Shown: piece after piece, positions 34,414 through 43,284 of the stretch
Numbering within the stretch: the stretch's first letter is position 1
Layout of the letters: every line of letters begins with the position of its first letter
Origin: Parabacteroides faecis
Lineage (GTDB): Bacteria > Bacteroidota > Bacteroidia > Bacteroidales > Tannerellaceae
DNA: 48,606 nucleotides
Direction: 5' to 3'
NCBI RefSeq assembly: GCF_014647375.1
Contig: NZ_BMPB01000024.1
Location: 1-48,606, forward strand
The notes under the pieces: generated by a model
What the model was told of the DNA's origin: nothing
Seen by the model: the letters and a program-made list of their open reading frames with translations, nothing else
The model's database searches: none
Position numbers and translations under genes: made by a program

Positions 34414-34441
34414 GTATTCAACAACAAAATTAATATTATTC

Positions 34442-37400
34442 ATGAAAACGAATAACCTTTTATCTTGTAAATATTTATGCAAAATATTTATATATCTGTT
34501 TCTACTTTTCATAACCACTCATATATATGCACAAACGGTGAATATAACCGGACAAGATATCACATTGGCAAAGGTGTTTGAAGAGATTGAGAATCAAACA
34601 AAGTTGTCGGTGGCTTACAGCGAATCGACTATTGATAAGCATCATCGGGTATCTGTCGATATCAGGAATAAACCGGTGGATCAGGCTATGGATGTCATAC
34701 TGAGCGGTACTGGGACTACTTTTTCTATTGAGGGAAAAAAGATCCTTATCAAACCGGTTCCGGTCATTCAGCAAGAGACGAAGAAGGTTGTAACCGGAAC
34801 TGTTACGGATGAATTTGGAGAACCTGTTATCGGAGCCAATGTCGTGGAAAAAGGTACGAGCAATGGGACCGTTACCGATATCGACGGTAACTTTACTCTG
34901 CAGATTTCCGGTAATTCCGTATTGCAGGTCTCTTATATCGGATATATGCCGAGTGAAATTTCAACGAAGAACCGGGAACAGGTGAAAGTAAACCTGAAAG
35001 AAGATTCTCAAACGTTGGATGAAGTTGTCGTTGTCGGTTTCGGAACACAGAAGAAAGCAAACCTGACAGGGGCAGTCGGTTCTGTGAATATGGATAAGGT
35101 CTTGGGTGATAGGCCCGTTACCGGACTGGGGTCGGCTTTGCAGGGTGCGATACCCGGATTTACGGCCTCTACTTCAGCAGCTCCGGGAGGAGAAAACAAG
35201 TGGAATATCCGTGGGTTGGAATCTATTACCGGAGGTGCTCCGCTTATTTTGGTTGATAATGTGGTGTTTAATGATCTCTATTTGCTTAATCCGGCAGATA
35301 TTGAAAGTGTATCTGTCTTGAAAGATGCCTCTTCCGCAGCCATTTACGGTGCGCGTGCCTCTTTCGGTGTTATTCTGATCACCACCAAAAAGGCAAAGAA
35401 GAACGAAACGCTGACGATCAATTATAACAACAATTTTGCTGTCTCTAAAGTCATGAATATACTGGAACCGGCATCTCCAGCCGATTTTATCAGGACATTA
35501 CAGGAAGGTGGTTACACATCTATCTGGTCGGGGCAAAACCTGGAGACGTATATGGGGTTACTATCTGAATATAACGGGAATCCTTCTGCTTATCCGGCAG
35601 GATGGACAGAAGTGAACGGTACGAAGTATTTCCTGCGGGAAAACTCCGTCATGAAAGACATGTTTGAACCAGCTTGGAAACAAACACATAATATTTCGGC
35701 CCAGGGAGGAAGCGAAAGAATCAAGTACCGTTTGTCTTTGGGATATACCGATGAAAATGGGATTCTGGTAACTAATAAGGATGCGTTTACGCGAACGAAT
35801 GTGACCGGTTATGTGAGTGGTGATATAACTTCATGGCTGACTACCTCTTTGGATATCAGTTATAATAATGGAAATAAGACATATCCGTTCATGGATGGTT
35901 CAAGTGAGTTGGGGAATTTATGGAAAACAAATCTTCCATCTTATCATCCGACAGGATCATTGCCTTACGGTACGGATGGGGAAGAGTATCTGGTTATGAC
36001 TCCGGCGAATGTAATCAGGCAAACAGATAAAAAGCGGACAGTAACGGATAACACCCGCATCCTTTCCCGTTCGGTGTTGAAACCGTTCGATGGATTTGAA
36101 GCTGTGCTCGAGTATTCATATCAGGCAAGTTTTCAGGATATTGAATCGTATGCGAATTATTTCGAAATGCATCAGGGATTGGCAGAAAGTATCAAACCTT
36201 CCACCTCCACAACTCCTTTTACCCAGGAAAGAAAGACAACGAAATATACGACGATAAATGCTTTTGCCACTTATAATAAGACATTTATCAATACCCACAA
36301 CATTTCCGCTCTTGCCGGGTTTAACCAGGAAAAGTCAGATTACAGATATTTGTATTCACAGGCTTATAACATGATCAGCAATGAATTGCCTTCGCTCAGT
36401 GGTTCGGATGGCGTGACGCCTCCGAAGACAAAGGACGATTATACGGAATATGCATTGCGAAGCGGATTCTTCCGGGCAAGTTATAATTACATGCAACGTT
36501 ATTTTGTGGAAGTGAACGGGCGTTACGACCTTTCTTCTAAATTCCCGAAGGATTACCGGGGAGGATTTTTCCCTTCTGTCTCTGCAGGCTGGAGTATCGT
36601 GAATGAGCCTTTTATGGAGAAAGCGTCGTCCTTCTTATCTGCCTTGAAATTAAGAGGTTCTTACGGGACGTTAGGTAACCAGAACATCAGTGCCTACAGT
36701 TATTATCCTACAATGAGCGTGTCGAATGCTCCCTGGATATACGGCAATAATGTACCGAAGACACTGGAGGCTCCGGGTATGGTCCGTGCTAATTTTACCT
36801 GGGAGAAAGTGGAGTCGGTTAATGGTGGGCTTGATTTCGGTTTCCTGAATAACCGGTTGACCGGATCGTTCGATATCTACCGCCGCAATACGATCGGTAT
36901 GTTAGGCCCTTCGGAAGAATTTCCTTCTGTGGCAGGTGCAAAAGCCCCTTTGCAGAATGCGGCTGACCTTAAATCGAAAGGATGGGAGTTGTCTTTATCC
37001 TGGAGAGACCGGATCGGTAAGGTGGATTACGGTGTAGCTTTCAATCTTTATGATTCCCGTTCTTATATCACTCGTTATAAAAACGATACGGGATTGTTTT
37101 ATGACCGTAACGAAGCACAGGACGGTAAACGTTACCGGATCGGTATGGAGATAGGAGAAATCTGGGGATATGTGACGGACGGATTCTATACCGCTGATGA
37201 TTTTATGGATAACGGGGCCTTGAAAGAAGGTGTGGTCCGGATCAACGGAGTCACTTCCCATGTCGGCGATATCAAATATAAGAATTTGCGGGATGACGAG
37301 AATAGTGTTAATGTGATCGATACAGGCGACAATACGGCAGATAATCCGGGTGACCGGAAGATTATCGGGAATAGCCAGGCACGTCTCCAGTATGGCCTGA

Positions 37401-37858
37401 ACGGGTATGCGAACTGGAAAGGTTTCGGCCTTTCGTTTATTCTCCAGGGAGTAGGGAAGAGGGATGCCTGGATTGGCGGCGAGATCACTTTCCCGATGTC
37501 TAATCAGTACGGTACGGTTTATAAGCATCAGGTAGGCCAGATCTGGACAGAAGATAATCCGAATGCTTTTTACGGGCGTATCTATGAAAATGCCGGTAGT
37601 TCACAGGGGGCGAATCAACGTATCAGTGATAAATTCTTATACAATGCAGCTTATCTGCGGGTGAAGAATATTACGTTCAGCTATACCGTGCCGGATAAAT
37701 ATCTGCATGCGATCCGCCTGAAGAACCTGAAAGCTTTTGTGAGTGGCGAGAACCTGTTTACATTCGATCATTTACCGACAGGTATCGATCCGGAGAATTT
37801 GAGTTGGAATTATCCATATTCGAGAACGATTTCATTTGGTATCAACTTTAATCTATAA
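34442..37858 (+). CDS. SusC/RagA family TonB-dependent transporter with STN domain (PUL2)
   Basis: This 1138-residue outer-membrane transporter has a signal peptide (about 8-30, ending IYA), an STN domain (about 35-105), a carboxypeptidase-regulatory-like domain (about 118-200, VTGTVTDEFGEPVIGANVVE), the plug with VVVGFGTQKKANLTGAVG and VLKDASSAAIYGARASFGVILI, and a long barrel ending in YSRTISFGINFNL. It works with the adjacent SusD. The STN domain links it to the FecR/ECF pair upstream. The protein is clearly related to the PUL1 SusC but diverged over the barrel, so the two should take different substrates; the sulfatase downstream suggests a sulfated glycan here. Confidence 0.95.
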   Translation: MKTNNLLSCKYLCKIFIYLFLLFITTHIYAQTVNITGQDITLAKVFEEIENQTKLSVAYSESTIDKHHRVSVDIRNKPVDQAMDVILSGTGTTFSIEGKKILIKPVPVIQQETKKVVTGTVTDEFGEPVIGANVVEKGTSNGTVTDIDGNFTLQISGNSVLQVSYIGYMPSEISTKNREQVKVNLKEDSQTLDEVVVVGFGTQKKANLTGAVGSVNMDKVLGDRPVTGLGSALQGAIPGFTASTSAAPGGENKWNIRGLESITGGAPLILVDNVVFNDLYLLNPADIESVSVLKDASSAAIYGARASFGVILITTKKAKKNETLTINYNNNFAVSKVMNILEPASPADFIRTLQEGGYTSIWSGQNLETYMGLLSEYNGNPSAYPAGWTEVNGTKYFLRENSVMKDMFEPAWKQTHNISAQGGSERIKYRLSLGYTDENGILVTNKDAFTRTNVTGYVSGDITSWLTTSLDISYNNGNKTYPFMDGSSELGNLWKTNLPSYHPTGSLPYGTDGEEYLVMTPANVIRQTDKKRTVTDNTRILSRSVLKPFDGFEAVLEYSYQASFQDIESYANYFEMHQGLAESIKPSTSTTPFTQERKTTKYTTINAFATYNKTFINTHNISALAGFNQEKSDYRYLYSQAYNMISNELPSLSGSDGVTPPKTKDDYTEYALRSGFFRASYNYMQRYFVEVNGRYDLSSKFPKDYRGGFFPSVSAGWSIVNEPFMEKASSFLSALKLRGSYGTLGNQNISAYSYYPTMSVSNAPWIYGNNVPKTLEAPGMVRANFTWEKVESVNGGLDFGFLNNRLTGSFDIYRRNTIGMLGPSEEFPSVAGAKAPLQNAADLKSKGWELSLSWRDRIGKVDYGVAFNLYDSRSYITRYKNDTGLFYDRNEAQDGKRYRIGMEIGEIWGYVTDGFYTADDFMDNGALKEGVVRINGVTSHVGDIKYKNLRDDENSVNVIDTGDNTADNPGDRKIIGNSQARLQYGLNGYANWKGFGLSFILQGVGKRDAWIGGEITFPMSNQYGTVYKHQVGQIWTEDNPNAFYGRIYENAGSSQGANQRISDKFLYNAAYLRVKNITFSYTVPDKYLHAIRLKNLKAFVSGENLFTFDHLPTGIDPENLSWNYPYSRTISFGINFNL

Positions 37859-37864
37859 AGAGTT

Positions 37865-39784
37865 ATGAAAAAGAATATTATATATCTGGCTTCTGCCTTT
37901 CTGCTTTCTTTTACCGGGTGTAATAATGACTATCTGGAATATTTCCCTAAAACCGAGTTGACGGAAGAGACGGCTTTTGTCACTTATGAGAACTTCAAAA
38001 CATATACGTGGGGTTTGTATAGTATATTCCAGAATTCAGTGATGCGGCAATATCTGCAGCCGGACGCTGCGGTAAATACGGTTGTGGAAGGTGATGTGTA
38101 TGCCAATTATCTGTATAACAGTAACAGTACGAATACACAGCATAACAACTGGCAATGGGATAATATCACGTCTACGATGAATATGGACGACAGTTGGAAT
38201 TTCGATTATATCCGTCGGGTGAATATTATGTTGCGAAATATCGATAAGTCGGAAATGAATGAGACCGATAAAGAACATTGGCGTTCGGTAGGGCTTTTCT
38301 TCCGGGCATATCGTTATTACGATCTGCTGGCTCGTTATGGAGGTGTGCCCTGGCTGGAAGATGTGGTTGGCGACGAAGACGAAGATATATTATATGGTAA
38401 ACGTTCATCCCGGGATGAAGTGGCTGGGAATATCCTTCGCGACCTGCAATATGCCGAGGGGCATATTAAAGAGAATGGGGAAGGAGTGAATACAAATACG
38501 ATCAACCGTGATTGTGTAAGGGCTTTATTATCCCGTTTCTGCTTATTCGAAGGAACCTGGCGCAAATACCATGCTTTGGGTGGCAGTGAAACCTATTTGT
38601 CCGAATGTGAACGGGTTTCGAAATCGTTGCTCGATGCTTATCCTTCGATTGCCGCAAATTATGTTGATTTGTGGTCTTCGGATAATCTTTCCGGTTTTCC
38701 GGGAGTCATCTTGTACAAACAGTTTGAAAACGACCTGATCATGACTACGTTCCCGAGAGCGGAGCGAGGTGGTTCGCAGAAGTATGGGATGCATGCCCGT
38801 ACGGTCGGAAGATATCTTTGCCAGGATGGCAAACCGATCTCGACCAGTAGTTTATATAAAGGAAAAGGTGCGGATGCAACTGTAAATGATGAGTTTTATA
38901 ATCGTGATCATCGTTTATACTGGCGTTGTATTCCGCCTTACAGAACCAACAAGACAAATGGAAATCCGGTGACGGAGGATAATAAGAACTCCTGGTGGAC
39001 AGAAGGTATGGATGAAAAGGACCGTTATTTTATTGATTATATGAATAAGATCAATGATGCCGACCATCAGTTCCCGTTGTACACCTGGCAACCTCAGTTT
39101 CTGTCTCGTGTTCCGATGATACAAACATCTCCCAACTCCTGGGGACCGATGCGTAATTATGGTGGTTATTATTTTTACATGTTCTATACTACCTACAATG
39201 AAGCGGCTATCCAGGCCGGCGGACAAAAAGCGGTTACCGATATGCCGATCTTCCATATTGAAGAGATCATGTTGAATTATGCCGAGGTCATGTATGAGCA
39301 GAATAAGTTCAGTCAGGCAATAGCCGATCTGACGATCAATAAATTGCGTACCCGTGCCAATGTTGCCCCGATGGTTGTTTCTGCTATCAATGCGTCATTC
39401 GATCCGGACAGGGATCCGCAGGTGGAACCGCTTGTCTGGGAAATCCGTCGTGAACGTATGGCCGAGCTGATGGGTGAAGGCTTTGGTTTCTATGATATCC
39501 GCCGTTGGAAGCGGGCTGATTATTTTATTAACCAGCGTCCTCTGGGTGTCAGGGTTGCTGCTGATGAGGTAGGTGAGTATTTTGGTGCCGGTTCTGTTTT
39601 TGTACAGGCTTCGGATGTGAATGCGGCAGCATCTGTTACTTCCGATGATATAGGCCGTGTAGTTTGTGTCGGAGATTATGTTTCACAAGGAAAAGGGTGG
39701 AAAGATTATTTCTATCTGAATCCGATACCTAAAACACAGTTGATCCTGAACACGAACCTGGAACAGAATCCGGGATGGAACTGA
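37865..39784 (+). CDS. SusD/RagB family nutrient-binding lipoprotein (PUL2)
   Basis: This 639-residue surface lipoprotein partners the SusC six bases upstream. The lipobox LLSFTGC gives the lipid-bearing cysteine at residue 19. N-terminal helices include FFRAYRYYDLLARYGGVPWL. The C-terminal RagB domain has IEEIMLNYAEVMYEQNKFSQ, INKLRTRANV and EIRRERMAELMGEGFGFYDIRRW, with the family ending LNTNLEQNPGWN. It is somewhat longer than the PUL1 SusD, with insertions in the ligand-binding middle (about 330-450). Confidence 0.95.
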   Translation: MKKNIIYLASAFLLSFTGCNNDYLEYFPKTELTEETAFVTYENFKTYTWGLYSIFQNSVMRQYLQPDAAVNTVVEGDVYANYLYNSNSTNTQHNNWQWDNITSTMNMDDSWNFDYIRRVNIMLRNIDKSEMNETDKEHWRSVGLFFRAYRYYDLLARYGGVPWLEDVVGDEDEDILYGKRSSRDEVAGNILRDLQYAEGHIKENGEGVNTNTINRDCVRALLSRFCLFEGTWRKYHALGGSETYLSECERVSKSLLDAYPSIAANYVDLWSSDNLSGFPGVILYKQFENDLIMTTFPRAERGGSQKYGMHARTVGRYLCQDGKPISTSSLYKGKGADATVNDEFYNRDHRLYWRCIPPYRTNKTNGNPVTEDNKNSWWTEGMDEKDRYFIDYMNKINDADHQFPLYTWQPQFLSRVPMIQTSPNSWGPMRNYGGYYFYMFYTTYNEAAIQAGGQKAVTDMPIFHIEEIMLNYAEVMYEQNKFSQAIADLTINKLRTRANVAPMVVSAINASFDPDRDPQVEPLVWEIRRERMAELMGEGFGFYDIRRWKRADYFINQRPLGVRVAADEVGEYFGAGSVFVQASDVNAAASVTSDDIGRVVCVGDYVSQGKGWKDYFYLNPIPKTQLILNTNLEQNPGWN

Positions 39785-39835
39785 TCGGTGTAAGGAAAAC
39801 CTTAGATTAAATTATATAGATTAGACATGTACCCT

Positions 39836-39884
39836 GAGGTTGTATCGAAAGTTGGGACATTCCACAAACTTTTGGTACAACCTC
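39836..39884 (+). terminator. Hairpin between susD and the sulfatase gene (PUL2)
   Basis: The 18-base arms at 39836-39853 and 39867-39884 pair over their whole length in RNA (16 Watson-Crick and two G-U pairs) around a 13-base loop. The run TTTTTTA about 12 bases later is a weak terminator tail. Like the PUL1 hairpin in the same place, it may partly end transcription after susD or protect the susCD message. Confidence 0.6.
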
Positions 39885-39952
39885 GGTTTGTATGTGTTTT
39901 TTATCTGATATATTTGTATTTCATAGAGTGGGAGATATTTAATAAATGTAGT

Positions 39953-41503
39953 ATGAATAGAAAGTTATCATTATCAAATATAGCATTATTGTCTGTTGGC
40001 ATTTCATCTATGACGTGTCAGGCCCAAGCTCCGGCAAAGCCGAATGTGATTTATATCTATGCCGACGATATGGGGAAAGGAATGTTGTCCGCCTACGGTC
40101 AACGTCATTTTACGACCCCCAATATTGACCGAATGGTTACTAAAGGAACCTCTTTCGACAATGCCTATGGTTGTATGTTGTCGGCTCCGGCAAGAGCCTC
40201 ATTGCTGACAGGCTACCATGATTGTCATCCGGATAAGTGGGTGATATCGAGGGGAGGTAAGTTCATTCCGGCAACGGATGATTTGTCATCGATACCTGCT
40301 GTGGAAAAGGAGATAAACGCTGAGGATATCCTGTTGGGTAAAGGTGATTATTATCTTCCCCAGGTGTTTAAACAGGCTGGTTATGTAACTGCCGAGATCG
40401 GTAAGCTGGAATGGGGGTTTACGGCTACCCGTAAACAGATGAAGGAGCATGGTTGGGATTATTATTATGGTTATCTGGATCATGTCCGCTGTCACGGATT
40501 CTATCCACCGTTCCTGTTCGACAACGGAGAGATTGTCACGATCGAAGGAAATACCCATAAGAATTGTGGAAAGAGTATAGAGAATGAAACGGAAACCGCT
40601 TACCTGGAGCGATGGAACAGGAACGGGAAAGCGGTTTATTCGCAGGATCTCTTTTTAGATAAGATACTGTCTTTTATCCGTGCGAATAAGGATAAACCTT
40701 TTTTCCTGTTTCACCCGACACAGTTGCCGCACGGACCGGTCGCTATCCCTGCGGTGCATCCGGAACTGGCGAATAATCCGGAACTGACACCGATAGAGAA
40801 AGAATATGCTTCCATGGTCAAATTGCTGGATGATAATGTGGGAGCGATCATGAATGAACTCCGCCGATTGGGACTGGATAAGAATACGATCCTTGTTTTT
40901 GCTGCCGATAATGGCCATGAAACGTATTATTCGCAGAAAGGACGGTGTGAGAAACCATACAGGAATATGCAAACAGGAACGCTGTTCGACGACTATACGG
41001 ATAAATATTACAGCGACCTGGCAGGAGATATCTTTAACGGTAATGCCGGTATGGCAGGTCTGAAACGGAGTAATCTGGATGGCGGCGTACATATTCCGCT
41101 GATCTTTTATGGGGAAGGGATAATCCCTGCCGGGATAAAGAGTCAGGAACTGGTTTCCAATTATGATTTTTTGCCGACAATGGCAGAGATGCTTCAGGTA
41201 TCGCTTCCGGTAAAGAAGGATGGCATTTCTTTCCTCCCTACTCTGGTAAAAGGAGAAAAAATACCGGCCGGGCGATATGTGGTATTCGGTTCCAACTACG
41301 GTCCGGGCATTCTGACCGGCGAAGGCTGGAAGCTGCGTTATTACCGGGCAAAAGATGTCTTTGAATTGTACAACCTGAAAGACGATCCGCAGGAGCGTCA
41401 TGACTTGTCAGGGCAATATCCTGAAAAGGTAGAAAAACTAAAGAAGATACTACTGAAGGAATGCGATGAAAACATTGACAATGGAATCAACAAAGCCGGA
41501 TAG
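39953..41503 (+). CDS. Sulfatase, S-type (type I)
   Basis: This 516-residue exported sulfatase would remove sulfate esters from a glycan. A signal peptide (about 1-24) precedes the alkaline-phosphatase-like fold. Metal ligands D38 and D39 are in IYADDMG. The formylglycine motif is SAPARASLLTG with serine, S77, at the modified position, so it is an S-type enzyme and needs an anaerobic sulfatase-maturating enzyme (anSME), which is not in the window. Other landmarks are HPTQLPHGP and VFAADNGHE. The open frame reaches back to 39827, but that extension overlaps the hairpin after susD and delays the signal peptide; the ATG at 39953 is chosen. It is the only enzyme gene of PUL2. The substrate class (mucin, chondroitin, algal) cannot be told from sequence alone. 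Confidence 0.92.
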   Translation: MNRKLSLSNIALLSVGISSMTCQAQAPAKPNVIYIYADDMGKGMLSAYGQRHFTTPNIDRMVTKGTSFDNAYGCMLSAPARASLLTGYHDCHPDKWVISRGGKFIPATDDLSSIPAVEKEINAEDILLGKGDYYLPQVFKQAGYVTAEIGKLEWGFTATRKQMKEHGWDYYYGYLDHVRCHGFYPPFLFDNGEIVTIEGNTHKNCGKSIENETETAYLERWNRNGKAVYSQDLFLDKILSFIRANKDKPFFLFHPTQLPHGPVAIPAVHPELANNPELTPIEKEYASMVKLLDDNVGAIMNELRRLGLDKNTILVFAADNGHETYYSQKGRCEKPYRNMQTGTLFDDYTDKYYSDLAGDIFNGNAGMAGLKRSNLDGGVHIPLIFYGEGIIPAGIKSQELVSNYDFLPTMAEMLQVSLPVKKDGISFLPTLVKGEKIPAGRYVVFGSNYGPGILTGEGWKLRYYRAKDVFELYNLKDDPQERHDLSGQYPEKVEKLKKILLKECDENIDNGINKAG

Positions 41504-41512
41504 AAATGAAAA

Positions 41513-41540
41513 GGGACGGTCTCCGACAGACCGTCCTATT
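41513..41540 (+). terminator. Terminator after the sulfatase gene
   Basis: GGACGGTCT (41514-41522) pairs perfectly with AGACCGTCC (41528-41536) around a five-base loop, 10 bases after the sulfatase stop. The T-tail is weak. The stem is nearly identical to the terminator of asd at 42087-42117. Confidence 0.7.
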
Positions 41541-41974
41541 CAAGTAACCATTTCCAGATGGGGATAACGGTGATCTTTTTTCCATCTTCCATAATCGTTT
41601 CTTCTTCGTCTCGAGTGATAATGAATAATTTATCTACGTACATGACTTTGGCTATTTTTAATAAAGCAGTCACTTCCCGTTTGCGTGTTGTTTCATCTTT
41701 CAGACTGTATGATACCTGCACAGCCAATTTTTGTGTTGGTATATAAAAGTCGACTTCAATATTCTGATGATAAAAGTAAAGTTCATCTTCATATTTCTTC
41801 TTTCAGTAAATGTTGTATTTGTTGATACATCAGATAAGATTTACCGGCGCGGCGAAGACCAACAAATACGTAATTTAGCTGATCTGATAAATGAATATCT
41901 CGTTCAGTCAATGTTATCTTCTCGGTGAATTGCTGATATTCAATGATTAGAGATTTAATTACATTCTTTTCCAT
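41536..41974 (-). pseudogene. AAA ATPase / DUF4143 protein with a large internal deletion
   Basis: The minus strand first encodes about 61 residues typical of the N-terminus of Bacteroidales AAA-type ATPases of the DUF4143 group, including a Walker A-like GLRRAGKSYLM, and stops at 41789. A shifted frame then resumes at once with YFYHQNIEVDFYIP and the usual C-terminal segment AVQVSYSLKDETTRKREVTA to IPIWKWLLE, ending at 41536-41538. A whole protein of this family is about 370-400 residues; here about 140 remain, so roughly 250 codons are missing between the halves. Both ends are well preserved, which suggests a recent single deletion rather than slow decay. It lies between the sulfatase and asd genes. 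Confidence 0.85.
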
Positions 41975-42011
41975 ACTGCTGTATCTTTGATATAAGACAA
42001 ATATAGTGCAA

Positions 42012-42065
42012 TTTTATCGATTATAGAAGATAGAAAGGCTCCTGTTTTATCGATTATAAAAGATA
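42012..42065. repeat. 21-base direct repeat upstream of the ATPase pseudogene
   Basis: TTTTATCGATTATAGAAGATA (42012-42032) and a copy at 42045-42065 differ at one position and are 33 bases apart, about three helical turns. They lie 38-91 bases upstream of the pseudogene start codon, on the side where its promoter would be. A regulatory binding-site pair is likely. Confidence 0.6.
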
Positions 42066-42086
42066 CTTTTGTTTTATATTAAACAA

Positions 42087-42117
42087 AAAGGGACGATCTG
42101 TTGAAGACCGTCCCTTT
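42087..42117 (-). terminator. Terminator of asd
   Basis: AAAGGGACGGTCT and AGATCGTCCCTTT (minus-strand reading) pair over 13 positions with one G-U pair and a short loop, followed by TTGTTTAAT. It lies about 27 bases past the asd stop codon. Confidence 0.8.
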
Positions 42118-42143
42118 CCATATATAGAAAGATTATAAAGTTG

Positions 42144-43154
42144 TTATCCTATGTTTTTTACCTTGATCAGGTATTCAGCGATCTGAACAGCGTTCAGGGC
42201 AGCACCTTTCTTGATCTGGTCGCTCACAGTCCAGAATGTCAGACCGTTCGGGTTGCTGATATCCTTACGGATACGGCCTACGTAAACCGGTTCTTTGTCG
42301 GCTACGAACAAAGGCATCGGATAGTCTTTGTTTGCCGGATCATCCTGCAGGATGATACCTTCGCCTTCAGCGAAAGCCTTGCGGGCTTCTTCCACGCTGA
42401 TCGGACGCTCTGTCTCGATCCAGGTTGCTTCGCTATGAGCACGCATAACCGGAACACGTACACAGGTTGCGCTCACTTCGATATCTGAGTGCATGATCTT
42501 GCGTGTTTCGTTATACATCTTCATTTCTTCTTTCGTATAACCGTTATCAGTGAATACATCTACGTGAGGGATCACGTTGTATGCCAGTTGATAAGCGAAT
42601 TTTTCTACTGTAGGTTCTTCGCCCTTCAAGAGTTGTTCGTACTGTTTGATCAGTTCTGCCATAGCTGTTGCGCCTGCACCGCTGGCTGCCTGATAAGTGG
42701 ATACATGTACACGCTTGATATGCGATACCTTTTCGATTGCCTTCAATGCAACGACCATCTGGATGGTAGTACAGTTCGGATTGGCAATGATACCGCGAGG
42801 ACGATTCAGTGCATCTTCCGGGTTCACTTCAGGAACTACCAAAGGTACATCGTTATCCATACGGAATGCGCTGGAGTTGTCGATCATCACAGTACCATGT
42901 TTTGTAATGGTTTCTGCAAATTCGACAGATGTACTGCCACCGGCCGAAACAAAAGCAACATCGATTCCCTTAAAGTCGTCGTTATGCTTAAGCTCCTTAA
43001 CGGTGTACTGTTTACCACGGAAGGTATAAACACGTCCGGCACTGCGAGATGAGCCAAAAAGCACAAGCTCATCCATTGGGAAGTTTCTTTCGTCGAGTAC
43101 GCGCAGGAATTCTTGTCCTACAGCTCCACTCACACCAACAATTGCTACTTTCAT
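42144..43154 (-). CDS. asd: Aspartate-semialdehyde dehydrogenase
   Basis: This 336-residue cytoplasmic enzyme makes aspartate semialdehyde from aspartyl phosphate with NADPH, for lysine, diaminopimelate, threonine and methionine. The cofactor motif is [11 protein letters not shown] near the N-terminus, the active-site cysteine is C128 in IIANPNCTT, and the substrate-binding [11 protein letters not shown] and VMRAHSEA follow. An ATG three codons upstream (43163) is possible, but the ATG at 43154 begins with MKVAIVG, the usual start. A TATCTTTG box on its strand (43256-43249) lies about 95 bases upstream. It is transcribed alone, with its own terminator. Confidence 0.94.
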   Translation of the reverse strand: MKVAIVGVSGAVGQEFLRVLDERNFPMDELVLFGSSRSAGRVYTFRGKQYTVKELKHNDDFKGIDVAFVSAGGSTSVEFAETITKHGTVMIDNSSAFRMDNDVPLVVPEVNPEDALNRPRGIIANPNCTTIQMVVALKAIEKVSHIKRVHVSTYQAASGAGATAMAELIKQYEQLLKGEEPTVEKFAYQLAYNVIPHVDVFTDNGYTKEEMKMYNETRKIMHSDIEVSATCVRVPVMRAHSEATWIETERPISVEEARKAFAEGEGIILQDDPANKDYPMPLFVADKEPVYVGRIRKDISNPNGLTFWTVSDQIKKGAALNAVQIAEYLIKVKNIG

Positions 43155-43248
43155 TTTGAGCACTAATTAAAATTGTATTTAAAAAAAATGTTATAACTTT
43201 ACAGCATCCAAAATCAAGACACGTGGATAGTTGTAAACTATTAGCGTG

Positions 43249-43256
43249 CAAAGATA
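43249..43256 (-). promoter_or_regulatory. -7 element of asd
   Basis: On the minus strand this reads TATCTTTG, matching TAnnTTTG. It would give a leader of about 90 bases. No -33 box at standard spacing. Confidence 0.4.
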
Positions 43257-43284
43257 GATAATTTTATAACAAAACTATATAGCT

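Noticed and set aside
39827-39952. 42-residue N-terminal extension of the sulfatase
   Set aside because: It would translate through the strong hairpin after susD and push the signal peptide away from the N-terminus.
40172-40174. C74 of the sulfatase as the formylglycine site
   Set aside because: The motif needs C/S-x-P-x-R; only S77 in SAPAR fits. C74 lies three residues before it.
41731-41928. Plus-strand open frame across the ATPase pseudogene
   Set aside because: It is the reverse of recognisable ATPase N-terminal coding sequence and has no features of its own.
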